From Actinomycetota bacterium (GTDB lineage: Bacteria; Actinomycetota; Thermoleophilia; Gaiellales; Gaiellaceae): 64,000 bases of DNA. The translations under genes and the position numbers were made by a program. Of the stretch, positions 1-7,975 are shown one piece after another. The DNA is taken from assembly GCA_009702325.1 (NCBI GenBank), contig WLID01000008.1:22270-86269 (forward strand). Reading direction: 5' to 3'. Within the stretch, counting starts at the first letter, position 1. Every line of letters begins with the position of its first letter. The notes under the pieces were generated by a model. The model was given only the letters and a program-made list of their open reading frames with translations, had not been told where the DNA came from and searched no databases.

Positions 1-435
1 GGCCCCCTCGGTAACGGCTTTCGCCTCGACGTCGAACGACCTGTCCTCGTAGGTGGGGGCATCGGCATTGCGCCGTTCCCGTTCACACGCTCGGTACTCG
101 GTGCGGGAACGCCCGTCGTGCTCGGTTTTCGCAACTCCCATTTCGCCGAAGCCGCGGCACTGCTCCCTGGTGCAGAAGTCGTGATCGATCCCGTTCTCGT
201 TACCGAGGCGCTTCCCGCAGGGCGCGACATCCTGGCCTGCGGCCCCGAGCCGATGCTTGAAGCGATTCGCCGCATCGATCCTGCCGCGCAGCTCGCATGG
301 GAGGCGCCGATGGCGTGCGGGTACGGCGCCTGCTTCGGCTGTGTGGTCGAAATCGACGGGACGCTCAAGCGTCTGTGCCTGGAAGGTCCCGTGATCGGGG
401 GCGCTCCCGCCGTGTTTCCGGCGGTGCCAGCGTGA
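1..435 (+). CDS. pyrK: Dihydroorotate dehydrogenase electron-transfer subunit PyrK (5' partial)
   Basis: The reading frame is open from base 1, so the N-terminal FAD domain lies outside the window. Visible are a GGGIGIAPF nucleotide-binding loop, a CGPEPML motif typical of ferredoxin-NADP reductase folds, and a C-terminal 2Fe-2S cluster segment (CGYGACFGC followed by a distal Cys). This is the arrangement of PyrK, which passes electrons from the class 1B dihydroorotate dehydrogenase to NAD+. The stop overlaps the GTG start of pyrD by 4 nt (GTGA), so the two are translationally coupled subunits of one enzyme in pyrimidine synthesis. Confidence 0.92.
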   Translation, partial: GPLGNGFRLDVERPVLVGGGIGIAPFPFTRSVLGAGTPVVLGFRNSHFAEAAALLPGAEVVIDPVLVTEALPAGRDILACGPEPMLEAIRRIDPAAQLAWEAPMACGYGACFGCVVEIDGTLKRLCLEGPVIGGAPAVFPAVPA

Positions 436-1268
436 ACATCCTCAACGCGAGTGGATGTCTCGACGCGTTGGCGGCGCCGGGCGTGGTCGCGGCGCTCGAC
501 GGTTTCGTGACCAAGACGGTGACGCCCGACGCGCGGGTCGGCAACCAGCCCGCCCGGATTGCCGAGACCTCGCACGGCATGCTCAACGCGATCGGACTCG
601 CGAACCCCGGCCGAGATGCGTTCCTTCGCGACTATCTGCCCGAGCTCCGTTCGTTCGGAAAACCGTTGTGGGTCTCGGTTGGTGGGTTCAGCGCTTCGGA
701 GTACGCGGAGACGTGCGCGCTCCTGACGGACGTCACAATCGAGATCAACCTCTCATGCCCAAATGTCGATGAGGCGCCTGAGAGCGCCGCTGAGATCGTC
801 GCAGCGTGCCGTGCGGCAACCACCCTGCCGCTCTACGCGAAGCTGTCTCCCGCGGCGTGGGACATCGCGGAGGTCGCCCGAGCGGTTGAAGCGGCGGGCG
901 CAGATGGGCTCACGCTCGTGAACACGCTCCGCGGCATGGCGCTCGACCGACGCCTACGTCCGGTGCTCAACCGCGGCACCGGCGGCTACAGTGGGCCGTC
1001 GCTCCGGCCTGTCGCCCTCGCCGCCGTGTATGCCTGCCGGCGCGCGACCGCACTGCCGATCGTCGGCATGGGTGGCATTACGACGGGCCGTGAAGCACTT
1101 GAGATGATCGCGTGCGGCGCAACCGCTATCGCGCTCGGAACGGTGCTCTTCGCCGACCCCGACGCGCCAGCGCGAGTCCGGCACGAGCTCGACGAGGCAC
1201 TCGCCGAAGCAGGATTTGGAAACGCCGACGATGCGGTCGGCGCAGCGCACGAAACTGTTGCCATGTGA
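432..1268 (+). CDS. pyrD: Dihydroorotate dehydrogenase, class 1B catalytic subunit
   Basis: The protein has 278 residues from GTG 432. It oxidises dihydroorotate to orotate in de novo pyrimidine synthesis. Seen: an FMN TIM-barrel with the NLSCPNVDE segment, a GNQPARIAET region near the N-terminus, KLSPAAWDI, and the C-terminal phosphate-binding GMGGITTGREALEMIACGA. Coupling to pyrK identifies class 1B (NAD-linked, cytoplasmic). An upstream in-frame extension to 297 exists but lies inside pyrK and is not needed. A 16-bp palindrome covers the stop codon. Confidence 0.94.
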   Translation: MNILNASGCLDALAAPGVVAALDGFVTKTVTPDARVGNQPARIAETSHGMLNAIGLANPGRDAFLRDYLPELRSFGKPLWVSVGGFSASEYAETCALLTDVTIEINLSCPNVDEAPESAAEIVAACRAATTLPLYAKLSPAAWDIAEVARAVEAAGADGLTLVNTLRGMALDRRLRPVLNRGTGGYSGPSLRPVALAAVYACRRATALPIVGMGGITTGREALEMIACGATAIALGTVLFADPDAPARVRHELDEALAEAGFGNADDAVGAAHETVAM

Positions 1269-1281
1269 GGCAGCTGCCTCA
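1266..1281. repeat. 16-bp perfect palindrome at the pyrD stop codon
   Basis: TGAGGCAGCTGCCTCA reads the same on both strands and starts at the pyrD stop. It could fold as a six-pair hairpin, acting as a weak terminator or 3' stabiliser, or bind a dimeric regulator. No T-run follows. Confidence 0.5.
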
Positions 1282-1331
1282 AACGCCTCTGAGTTGCACG
1301 ACGCGCAGAGGTTGTTAGTATGCGCGAGCTT

Positions 1332-1664
1332 ATGGCGATGCCACCCGCTCCAGTACAGGCCCCGGCCCGCTCCCTCGATCAGAGGATGGACGCGCTCCGA
1401 CGGGCGAACGACATTCGCGTGAAGCGGGCGCAGCTGAAGAAAGATCTGAAGTCAGGCGACGTCTCGATCGAAGAGATCCTCCGCGACCCGCCCGAATTCG
1501 TCTCGACTGCGAAGGTGTTCGATATGCTGATGGCCGTCCCCAAGTTTGGACGCGTGAAGGCGGCCCGGCTGCTGAACCAGTGTCGGATCAGCCAGTCGAA
1601 GACCGTTGGCGGGCTCTCTGACCGGCAGCGCCACGAACTGCTGACGCTCTTCAACAACCGGTAG
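1332..1664 (+). CDS. mihF: Actinobacterial integration host factor (mIHF)
   Basis: This small basic nucleoid protein (110 residues from ATG 1332; an earlier in-frame ATG is at 1320) belongs to the mIHF family, restricted to Actinobacteria. It binds and bends DNA and supports replication and nucleoid structure. Seen: a long N-terminal helix rich in Arg and Lys, then the conserved block VPKFGRVKAARLLNQCRIS and a terminal helix. The neighbour gmk is its usual partner. I prefer 1332 because a TAGTAT -10 element lies at 1316-1321 and would overlap the 1320 codon, giving a near-leaderless mRNA. The 1320 start remains possible. Confidence 0.9.
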   Translation: MAMPPAPVQAPARSLDQRMDALRRANDIRVKRAQLKKDLKSGDVSIEEILRDPPEFVSTAKVFDMLMAVPKFGRVKAARLLNQCRISQSKTVGGLSDRQRHELLTLFNNR

Positions 1665-1761
1665 ACGCGTTGTCGGAGCGTGCTGGTTCGGCGGCGGGCC
1701 CGTATCGCGCAGTAGGCTCGTCGTACATGCATGCATTCGCCTTCCCGGTCGGCAAAGCGGC

Positions 1762-2346
1762 GTGACGCGCCCGGTCCCCGCCTTCGTGGTGACCGGACCC
1801 TCAGGGGCCGGCAAGGGGACGATGGTGGAGGCGTTGCTCGCGCGAATTCCGCGACTGCGTCTGGCGGTGTCGGCGACGACCCGGGCGATGCGCCCAGGCG
1901 AAGAGAACGGGGTGCACTACTGGTTCGTCTCTGACGAGGAGTTCGACCGTCGACTTCGTGAACGTGACTTCCTCGAGTACCACGTGTTTCCATGGGGGCA
2001 GCGGTCGGGAACGCTTCTAACGGAGCTCGAGCGGATTGCATCGCATGGATCCGTCCCGCTGCTTGAGTTGGAGCTCAACGGCTCGCTCGAAGTGAAGCGG
2101 CGGCTCCCGGAGGTCGTGACGATCTTCGTCGACGCACCCATCGAGGAGCTTGAGCGACGGTTGCGTGGGCGCGCGACAGAGAGCTCGGGCGAGATTGAAG
2201 AGCGTGTCGCGCTCGCACATGAGCAGCGGGCCCTGGCGCCGGAGTTCGACTACGTCGTTGCGAACGACGATCGCGACCGTGCCGCCGCCGAAGTGGTGGG
2301 GATAGTCGAGACCGCGCTGGCTGCGAACGCCGCTCAGGTAGGATAG
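1762..2346 (+). CDS. gmk: Guanylate kinase
   Basis: The protein has 194 residues and phosphorylates GMP to GDP with ATP. The P-loop GPSGAGKGT is near residues 12-20, followed by the GMP-binding segment SATTRAMRPGEENGVHYWFVS and a lid region rich in Arg. Length matches the family. The start is GTG 1762; no in-frame ATG lies upstream. A TAGGCT element at 1713-1718 may be the promoter -10, giving a short leader. It is followed 6 nt later by rpoZ, as in many actinobacteria. Confidence 0.95.
   Translation: MTRPVPAFVVTGPSGAGKGTMVEALLARIPRLRLAVSATTRAMRPGEENGVHYWFVSDEEFDRRLRERDFLEYHVFPWGQRSGTLLTELERIASHGSVPLLELELNGSLEVKRRLPEVVTIFVDAPIEELERRLRGRATESSGEIEERVALAHEQRALAPEFDYVVANDDRDRAAAEVVGIVETALAANAAQVG
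2339..2344 (+). promoter_or_regulatory. Candidate -10 element for leaderless rpoZ
   Basis: TAGGAT lies inside the last codons of gmk, 8 nt before the rpoZ ATG at 2353. Transcription would start one or two bases before the start codon. No Shine-Dalgarno sequence or clear -35 is visible. Confidence 0.45.
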
Positions 2347-2352
2347 GCAGCC

Positions 2353-2583
2353 ATGATTCATCCTCGCATCGATCAGCTCACCGAAAAGGTCGACTCGCGC
2401 TATGCGCTGGTGATCGTCGCGGCCAAGCGTGCCCGGCAGATCAACAACTATCACCATCAGCTTGGCGAGGGCACCTTCGATGAGTTTCCGCCGCCGCTCG
2501 TGCAGTCGCGGTCGAAGAACTACCTCACCATGGCCCTCGAAGAAGTTGCTGAGGGCAAGATCACGTACGAGTACCGCCGGTAG
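2353..2583 (+). CDS. rpoZ: RNA polymerase omega subunit
   Basis: At 76 residues, this is the usual size for omega, which helps assemble and stabilise core RNA polymerase on beta'. Seen: the N-terminal IDQLTEKVDSRYALVIVAAKRARQI block, in which Arg-Tyr-x-Leu-Val and AAKRARQI are the family signature, and the C-terminal LTMALEEVAEGKI helix. It sits between gmk and coaBC, the standard actinobacterial order. The start is ATG 2353, with a promoter-like TAGGAT immediately upstream. Confidence 0.95.
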   Translation: MIHPRIDQLTEKVDSRYALVIVAAKRARQINNYHHQLGEGTFDEFPPPLVQSRSKNYLTMALEEVAEGKITYEYRR

Positions 2584-2628
2584 GTCGGCGGGCTGGCCGG
2601 AAACGGCCGCTCCCGGCACACTTTCAGC

Positions 2629-3777
2629 GTGGCTCGGATTCTTCTTGGTGTAAGTGGTGGCATCGCGGCCTATAAGGCCTGCGAACTCGTACGCCTTCTT
2701 GTCCGTTCTGGCCACGACGTCGTGCCGCTCGTCACGCCTGGTGCTGAACGCTTCGTCACGGCTCAGACATTCACGGCGCTCGCGCGCCGGCCAGCTGGTG
2801 ACGATCCGTATCTCCACCTGACGCGTGGGGATCTTCTGGTCATCGCGCCCTGCACGGCCAATACGCTCGCGAAGCTCGCGTACGGCATTGCCGACAACCT
2901 CCTGACACAGGCCGCGCTCGCGCACCGTGGGCCAGTGCTTGTGGCGCCCGCGATGAACCCGCGGATGTGGGCGAACGCGGCGACGCGGGCGAACGTCCAG
3001 ACGTTGCTCGACCGCGGCCTCGAGTTCATCGGGCCTGACGAGGGGGAGATGGCTGAGGGCGAGTGGGGAGTAGGTCGCCTCGCTGAGCCCGAAGAGATCG
3101 CCGCGCGCATTGGGCAGATGCTCGGTGCCCCGACGCTCGCCGGCAAGCGCGTCCTTATTACCGCGGGCGGTACGCGCGAACCCCTCGACGACGTTCGGTA
3201 CCTGGGGAATCGTTCTTCGGGGCGTATGGGTGTAGCGCTCGCCGAGGAGGCTCGTCGCCGAGGCGCCGAAGTGACGCTGCTCGCGGCGAACCTTGCCGTC
3301 GCGGCGCCCGCCGGCGTTCGCGTTGTCGCGGCACCGACGGCCGCCGACATGGCGGAGGCAGCGTTCAGTTCGCTCGACTACGACATCGCGATCTGCGCTG
3401 CGGCAGTAGCTGACTATCGCCCTGTCGACGCAGTTGCGGGGAAGCGCGCGAAGGACGCGAGCACGTGGTCAGTGGAGCTTGTTCCGACGACGGACATCGC
3501 GAAAGCACTCGGGGAACGAAAGAGGTTCGGGCAGGTGCTCGTCACGTTCGGCGCCGAGATCGGGGCGGATGGGCTCGACCGCAAGCGAGGAATGCTTGAG
3601 GCGAAGAACGCCGACGTTGTCGTGTTCAACGACGTGTCCGTTGCGGGCATTGGCTTCGATGCGCAGGAGAACGCGGTGACGATCGTGACACACGCCGGGG
3701 AGCACGACGTTCCTCGTGCACCAAAGAGTGCGATTGCGTCGGCCGTCATCGACGCCGCTGAGACGCTGCTTCCGTAG
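2629..3777 (+). CDS. coaBC: Bifunctional phosphopantothenoylcysteine decarboxylase / phosphopantothenate-cysteine ligase
   Basis: The 382-residue CoaBC makes 4'-phosphopantetheine for coenzyme A. The N-terminal flavodoxin-like CoaC half (about 1-170) shows GVSGGIAAYKACELVR and PAMNPRMW. The C-terminal CoaB half begins at LAGKRVLITAGGTREPLDDVRYLGNRSSGRMG and contains AAVADYRP and KRAKD. The loop that holds the catalytic Cys in E. coli (ACGDIGPGRM) here reads AEGEWGVGRL, so that Cys is a Glu (residue 143). The segment after ARRP is also shortened. GTG 2629 is chosen because it directly precedes the conserved Rossmann start. Confidence 0.93.
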   Translation: MARILLGVSGGIAAYKACELVRLLVRSGHDVVPLVTPGAERFVTAQTFTALARRPAGDDPYLHLTRGDLLVIAPCTANTLAKLAYGIADNLLTQAALAHRGPVLVAPAMNPRMWANAATRANVQTLLDRGLEFIGPDEGEMAEGEWGVGRLAEPEEIAARIGQMLGAPTLAGKRVLITAGGTREPLDDVRYLGNRSSGRMGVALAEEARRRGAEVTLLAANLAVAAPAGVRVVAAPTAADMAEAAFSSLDYDIAICAAAVADYRPVDAVAGKRAKDASTWSVELVPTTDIAKALGERKRFGQVLVTFGAEIGADGLDRKRGMLEAKNADVVVFNDVSVAGIGFDAQENAVTIVTHAGEHDVPRAPKSAIASAVIDAAETLLP

Positions 3778-3830
3778 AGCGTCGTCGGCGCCGCGGCGTG
3801 ACGAGGACGACCTCTGGTATTCAGGGATGT

Positions 3831-4334
3831 GTGGCTGACGACTCATTGATGGACGCCTACGATTTCTTCCGCGAAGGCCAGGCAAGGCTGCGGAAGGGGC
3901 AGGCTGCGCAGGCGACTGTTCCGCTTGAGCGAGCGAAGCGGTTGGAGCCCGCCAAGGCGTCCATCCGGGAGGCGCTCGGGATTGCGTACTTCAGGCTCGG
4001 GCGCTGGGGGGACTTCGCGGTTGCCGAACCGGTCGTTGTAGCGACACCGCTCGTGGTGACAGCCAAGGCGATCATCAAGCAGTTGAAGCATCAGCTGGCA
4101 CTGACCTTCTCAACCACCGCACCGACCCACGTGCAGTTCGTGTTGCTCGCCAAGGACGGCAAAACCGTCAAGGCGAAGTTCCACCGCTGGTTCACCGTGG
4201 CAGGTTCGAAGACGCTCACGGTGTCGCTGTGGTCGCTCAAGCCGACCGCCTTCCCCGGCGCCACGTTGAAGGCAACTGCGACAAGCGGCACGAGCACGGT
4301 CACGTTGTCGAAGAAGGTCGTCCTCGAAGCCTGA
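3831..4334 (+). CDS. Chimeric protein: truncated TPR N-terminus joined to a beta-rich surface-type domain
   Basis: The protein has 167 residues from GTG 3831 (an upstream GTG is at 3798). Residues 1-60 are one TPR unit and the start of a second (EGQARLRKGQAAQATVPLER, then REALGIAYFRLGRW), then stop short. From about residue 62 the sequence changes to Thr/Val/Lys-rich beta strands (QFVLLAKDGKTVKAKF, SKTLTVSLWSLKP, TLKATATSGTSTVTLS). These resemble the terminal beta-sandwich of exported proteins, yet there is no signal peptide. The likely explanation is an in-frame fusion of two genes by deletion, leaving a TPR protein with an unrelated tail. Function unknown; expression uncertain. Confidence 0.55.
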   Translation: MADDSLMDAYDFFREGQARLRKGQAAQATVPLERAKRLEPAKASIREALGIAYFRLGRWGDFAVAEPVVVATPLVVTAKAIIKQLKHQLALTFSTTAPTHVQFVLLAKDGKTVKAKFHRWFTVAGSKTLTVSLWSLKPTAFPGATLKATATSGTSTVTLSKKVVLEA

Positions 4335-4352
4335 TGAAGGACTGAGATGAGA

Positions 4353-4402
4353 GACGACAGGCCGAATCACCCTTTTTGAGGGTTCCTAAGCGGCCTGTCG
4401 TC
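4353..4402. terminator. Nested hairpin between the TPR chimera and the GGDEF gene
   Basis: A 12-bp perfect inverted repeat (GACGACAGGCCG at 4353-4364, CGGCCTGTCGTC at 4391-4402) encloses a second 5-bp hairpin (ACCCT 4369-4373, AGGGT 4379-4383) with a TTTTG loop. It ends 15 nt before the GGDEF start. It probably ends or attenuates upstream transcription, though no T-run follows the outer stem. Confidence 0.5.
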
Positions 4403-4417
4403 CCTCACTCTTCGAAC

Positions 4418-5572
4418 ATGGGGGGACGGATTCAACGCGGCGCGATCCAACAGATCGCCTCCGCCCAGGTGCTCCTCGGTGCGACGGTCGCAATTACCTT
4501 CGCCCTATGGGCCGCTGACCGTTTCGAAGTTCACCACCTCGCTGCGTTCGGCTTCCTTGTCGTAGCCGCTGCAGCAGGGAGTGCGCAGGCACTCGACCTC
4601 GGCACAGAGTCCCGATACGACGTTGCAGGCCCCGTCGTCGTACTCGCAGGGGTTATCACCGGGCCGCTCGGAGGCGCGGTCGCCGGCGCGGCGTGCGTTC
4701 GCGCACCCATCGACGGTTCCACCGCTCGGCTAACAGCGACGATGATCCGCATTCTCCAAGGTGCGGTGGCAGGGGCAGTCGTCTGGATTCCCGGCCTCTC
4801 AATCGGAACGAGCGCAGGCGCAGTGGAAGCGGCGTTCGCAGCGGCGGCCAGCGCGTTCGCCATCAACGCCGTCGCGTTCCTCCTTGAGGCCCCCATGACG
4901 CAAGGACGCTTGCTCCGCGTTGACGCTGTCGACGCGGCGATCGGTGCTCCACTCGTCGCCGGCTACACCATCGCCTACAACCACGCGGGGCTCCTGCCAC
5001 TCCTGCTTCTGCTCGTACCGGTCATCGTTGCTGCGACAGGTCTGCGATCACTGCGTGAGCGGTGGCGACGTGCGGCGGAGGAATCGGAAGCACGCGCACA
5101 ACGCGACCCGCTCACGGGAGCCTTCAACCGTCGCTGGTTCGAAGGCGCTGTCGCCGACGACTCCGTTTTTGGACTCGTCCTGATCTACATCGACCATTTC
5201 AAGAACATCAACGACGAACTCGGGCACCCAGTTGGTGACGCTGTGCTCGTCGAAGCGGTGCGCCGGCTCACAACGCGCGTACGGCCTGGTGACGCAGTTG
5301 TGCGCTGGGGTGGCGAGGAGTTCGCGGTCGTACTTCGTGGTGTGCGCAGCGGCGAAGATCTCGCTGACCGTGCAGAGGAGCTACGAACTGCTCTCGGGGA
5401 GGCCCCGTTTGAGGTCGACGAGCACCTCATTCATGTCACCGCTTCCGCTGGCGCATCGGCAGCTACCGGCGATGTGGCCGCGGTGATCAGGGCTGCCGAC
5501 GCAGCCCTCTACGACGCGAAGCGAACCGGACGCAACCGTGCGGTGATGATCGGCCGCCCAGAAGACGAGTGA
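4418..5572 (+). CDS. Membrane-bound GGDEF protein, possibly inactive diguanylate cyclase
   Basis: The protein has 384 residues from ATG 4418. About six hydrophobic segments fill residues 10-215, followed by a GGDEF domain ([17 protein letters not shown] onward). GGEEF is intact at 298-302, and an RxxD inhibitory site (RPGD, 289-292) sits the usual five residues before it. The conserved DxD of the metal-binding strand (normally DIDxFK) reads YIDHFK, so the first Mg-binding Asp is Tyr257. The enzyme may therefore be a c-di-GMP sensor rather than a synthase. No Shine-Dalgarno sequence is seen. The stop overlaps the dtd start (GTGA). Confidence 0.85.
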   Translation: MGGRIQRGAIQQIASAQVLLGATVAITFALWAADRFEVHHLAAFGFLVVAAAAGSAQALDLGTESRYDVAGPVVVLAGVITGPLGGAVAGAACVRAPIDGSTARLTATMIRILQGAVAGAVVWIPGLSIGTSAGAVEAAFAAAASAFAINAVAFLLEAPMTQGRLLRVDAVDAAIGAPLVAGYTIAYNHAGLLPLLLLLVPVIVAATGLRSLRERWRRAAEESEARAQRDPLTGAFNRRWFEGAVADDSVFGLVLIYIDHFKNINDELGHPVGDAVLVEAVRRLTTRVRPGDAVVRWGGEEFAVVLRGVRSGEDLADRAEELRTALGEAPFEVDEHLIHVTASAGASAATGDVAAVIRAADAALYDAKRTGRNRAVMIGRPEDE

Positions 5573-6000
5573 GGGCTGTCGTCCAACGCGTCACGCGGGC
5601 TCAGGTACACCCAGGCGGCGCGATTGCTAAGGGTCTGTTGATTCTTCTCGGAGTTGGACACGAGGACACCGAGAGTGATGCCGATGCGCTCGCGAGCAAG
5701 ATTCGACGCCTTCGAATCTTCCCAGACGACACCGGCAAGTTCGATCGCTCCCTTCCAGACGTGGGGGGAGCCGCGCTTGTCGTCTCCCAATTCACCCTCT
5801 TTGCCGATACCCGCAAAGGCAACCGGCCAAGCTTCTCAGCAGCGGCACGACCCGAGCAGGCAATTCCGCTCTATGAGCGCTTCTGCGACGCGTTACGAGA
5901 CGGTGGAGTGCCGGTCGAAACAGGCACGTTCGGCGCCCACATGACGGTTGATCTCGTCAACGATGGGCCTGTGACGATCGTCCTAGACACAGCCGAGTGA
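5569..6000 (+). CDS. dtd: D-aminoacyl-tRNA deacylase
   Basis: At 143 residues, DTD hydrolyses D-amino acids mischarged on tRNA, a cytosolic proofreading role. Seen: the N-terminal [13 protein letters not shown], the active-site [17 protein letters not shown] block and the C-terminal [11 protein letters not shown], which carries the Gly-Pro motif that rejects L-amino acids. The N-terminal hairpin after AQV is a few residues shorter than in most homologues. The GTG start overlaps the stop of the preceding gene by 4 nt. Confidence 0.93.
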   Translation: MRAVVQRVTRAQVHPGGAIAKGLLILLGVGHEDTESDADALASKIRRLRIFPDDTGKFDRSLPDVGGAALVVSQFTLFADTRKGNRPSFSAAARPEQAIPLYERFCDALRDGGVPVETGTFGAHMTVDLVNDGPVTIVLDTAE

Positions 6001-6101
6001 CGTGTAGGAGCGCGTCCCGGTGTTCTCGCGGTTGTAAACGGACGCTCGCCCGAGAAGATGGTCTCTGCTAGTCTTCGCGCACCACATTTCGGCAATTTGA
6101 A

Positions 6102-6125
6102 ATGGGCGCCTGGCGCCCATTTTTT
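6102..6125 (+). terminator. Rho-independent terminator or attenuator just before rimP
   Basis: The stem ATGGGCG (6102-6108) and CGCCCAT (6114-6120) encloses a 5-nt loop and runs into six T residues (6120-6125). The rimP ATG is only 3 nt further on. It may end dtd transcription, or attenuate a leader of the rimP-nusA-infB operon. Confidence 0.75.
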
Positions 6126-6128
6126 GTG

Positions 6129-6560
6129 ATGACAACTAATTCGCATGACAAGGAGCGAGAGCTGCAGCGCGAGGTCACCCGAGCAGTCGAGAACGCTGTT
6201 CCCGGTTCAGAGGTGCTCGCCCTCGAACTCATAGGGAAAGACCGTTTCTGCGTCTATGTCGACCACCCTGAAGGCGTCGACCACGCATTGTGCGAACGGG
6301 TTTCGACCGTACTCAGGCCGTATCTCGACCGATATTCGGTTGAAGTGTCATCACCAGGACTTGACCGTCCGCTTCGGACGCAGGCGCATTTCGCGCAGGT
6401 TGTTGGACAGAACGTGAAGCTTCGCACCGCCGACCGGCGGATGCAGGGCGCAGTTGTTGAAGCTGGCGCGCGCATGGTGCGTGTCGAGCGCAGGGCCGGG
6501 GAACCGGTCGACATACCGTACGACGAGATCGTGCGGGCGAATCTGATCTGGGAAGGGTAG
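6129..6560 (+). CDS. rimP: Ribosome maturation factor RimP
   Basis: The protein has 143 residues from ATG 6129. RimP assists assembly of the 30S subunit. Seen: an N-terminal alpha/beta domain with YVDHPEGVDHALCERVS and the SSPGLDRPL signature, then a small SH3-like beta barrel ending DEIVRANLIWEG. An upstream GTG at 6102 would place the terminator hairpin inside the coding region, so 6129 is preferred. Position before nusA is conserved across bacteria. No clear Shine-Dalgarno sequence precedes the start. Confidence 0.92.
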   Translation: MTTNSHDKERELQREVTRAVENAVPGSEVLALELIGKDRFCVYVDHPEGVDHALCERVSTVLRPYLDRYSVEVSSPGLDRPLRTQAHFAQVVGQNVKLRTADRRMQGAVVEAGARMVRVERRAGEPVDIPYDEIVRANLIWEG

Positions 6561-6568
6561 GTACCGGG

Positions 6569-7975
6569 ATGAGCCAGGAGATCGTTGACGCCGTTCGTGA
6601 AATCGAGCGCGAGAAGGGAATCGAGGCCGGCACGCTGGTCGCGGCTCTCGAGGACGCGCTGCTTGCGGCATACAAGAAGACACCGGGCGCAGCCCGTCAC
6701 GCCAATGTCGTGCTCGACGAAGCCGGTGACTTCCGCGTGTTTGCGATCGAACTGCCCGCCGACCTCGAAGCGCGGCTCCTCGACGAGGCGCGCGAGCGTG
6801 CTCTCGACGAGCTTGAGCGCATTGAAGAAGAGACGGGCGAGAAGAACCACACGCTTCTCGCCGACGATGACCTCGACCTCGACTGGTCGCAGGTGCCGGA
6901 CGAGCAGATCAGCCGCGAGGATGTCACGCCCGACAACTTTGGCCGGATCGCCGCGCAGACCGCGAAGCAGGTCATTCTCCAGCGCATCCGTGAGGCCGAA
7001 CGCGAAATGATGTACGACGAGTACATCGATCGTGTCTCCGAGGTCGTCACGGGAATCGTGCAGCAGGCAGGCGACCGCAACAACGTGCTCGTCGACCTCG
7101 GCAAGGTTGAGGCGCTTCTGCCGCGCTCCGAGCAAGTCGACGGTGAGCGCTACGAGCAGGGGTCGCGCATCAAGGCGGTCATCACGGAAGTGCGCACCGG
7201 CACGAAGGGCCCGCAGGTCATTCTCTCCCGCCGCGACCCGGAGCTGATCAAGACGCTCTTCGAGCTTGAAGTGCCGGAGATCGCTGACGGTCTTGTTGAG
7301 ATCCGTGGCGTTGCACGTGAGCCGGGGTACCGGTCAAAGATCGCTGTCGAGTCGCACGCCCAGGGCGTCGACCCAGTCGGCGCCTGCGTCGGCCCGCGCG
7401 GTTCGCGCGTTCGCATGGTCGTCTCAGAGCTCCGCGGCGAGAAGATCGACATCATTCCGTGGAACCCGGAGCCCGCACGCTTCGTCGCCAAGGCTCTCTC
7501 GCCGGCACGGGTGCGCGAGGTCTATCTCGATGACGACGGCCGCGAGGCCACTGTTGTCGTGCCGGACGACCAGCTCGCGCTTGCAATCGGCAAGGAAGGC
7601 ATGAACGCGCGCCTCGCGCATCGGCTGACCGGCTGGAAGATCGACATTGTCAGCGACTCGGAATTTGCGCAGCAGGAAGCGAACGCAGCGTTTGGTGGCG
7701 ACAGCGACGAGGAAGGCGACTTCTCCGGCCGTTGTGCAGCGATCCTGACAAATGGGAAGCGCTGCCCGAACGCGGCGCTCGACGGAAGCAAGTACTGCGG
7801 TGTTCCGGCCCATCAGGAACTCGCATTGCACGAGCCGGCCGATGGCGAGGCGAACATGATGGTCGCCGAGTCGGATCCGGAGCTTGAAGCATTGGCTGAT
7901 GAGTTGGCACCCGAGGCCGTTACCGAGGACGCTGCGGCGTTCGAGGAGACCGCCGGGGAGCCGGGCAACGAGTAA
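6569..7975 (+). CDS. nusA: Transcription elongation/termination factor NusA with a Cys-rich C-terminal tail
   Basis: The protein has 468 residues. In order: the N-terminal RNA-polymerase-binding domain (about 1-185, with an acidic insert near 95-110), an S1 domain, and two KH domains ([12 protein letters not shown] and [13 protein letters not shown]). After the KH domains comes an unusual tail with Cys389, Cys399, Cys410 and His415 in [13 protein letters not shown] and KYCGVPAH, spaced like a small zinc-binding knuckle, then an acidic end. Such tails are not part of classical NusA. It starts 8 nt after rimP and is followed by ylxR and infB, the conserved operon. Confidence 0.95.
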   Translation: MSQEIVDAVREIEREKGIEAGTLVAALEDALLAAYKKTPGAARHANVVLDEAGDFRVFAIELPADLEARLLDEARERALDELERIEEETGEKNHTLLADDDLDLDWSQVPDEQISREDVTPDNFGRIAAQTAKQVILQRIREAEREMMYDEYIDRVSEVVTGIVQQAGDRNNVLVDLGKVEALLPRSEQVDGERYEQGSRIKAVITEVRTGTKGPQVILSRRDPELIKTLFELEVPEIADGLVEIRGVAREPGYRSKIAVESHAQGVDPVGACVGPRGSRVRMVVSELRGEKIDIIPWNPEPARFVAKALSPARVREVYLDDDGREATVVVPDDQLALAIGKEGMNARLAHRLTGWKIDIVSDSEFAQQEANAAFGGDSDEEGDFSGRCAAILTNGKRCPNAALDGSKYCGVPAHQELALHEPADGEANMMVAESDPELEALADELAPEAVTEDAAAFEETAGEPGNE

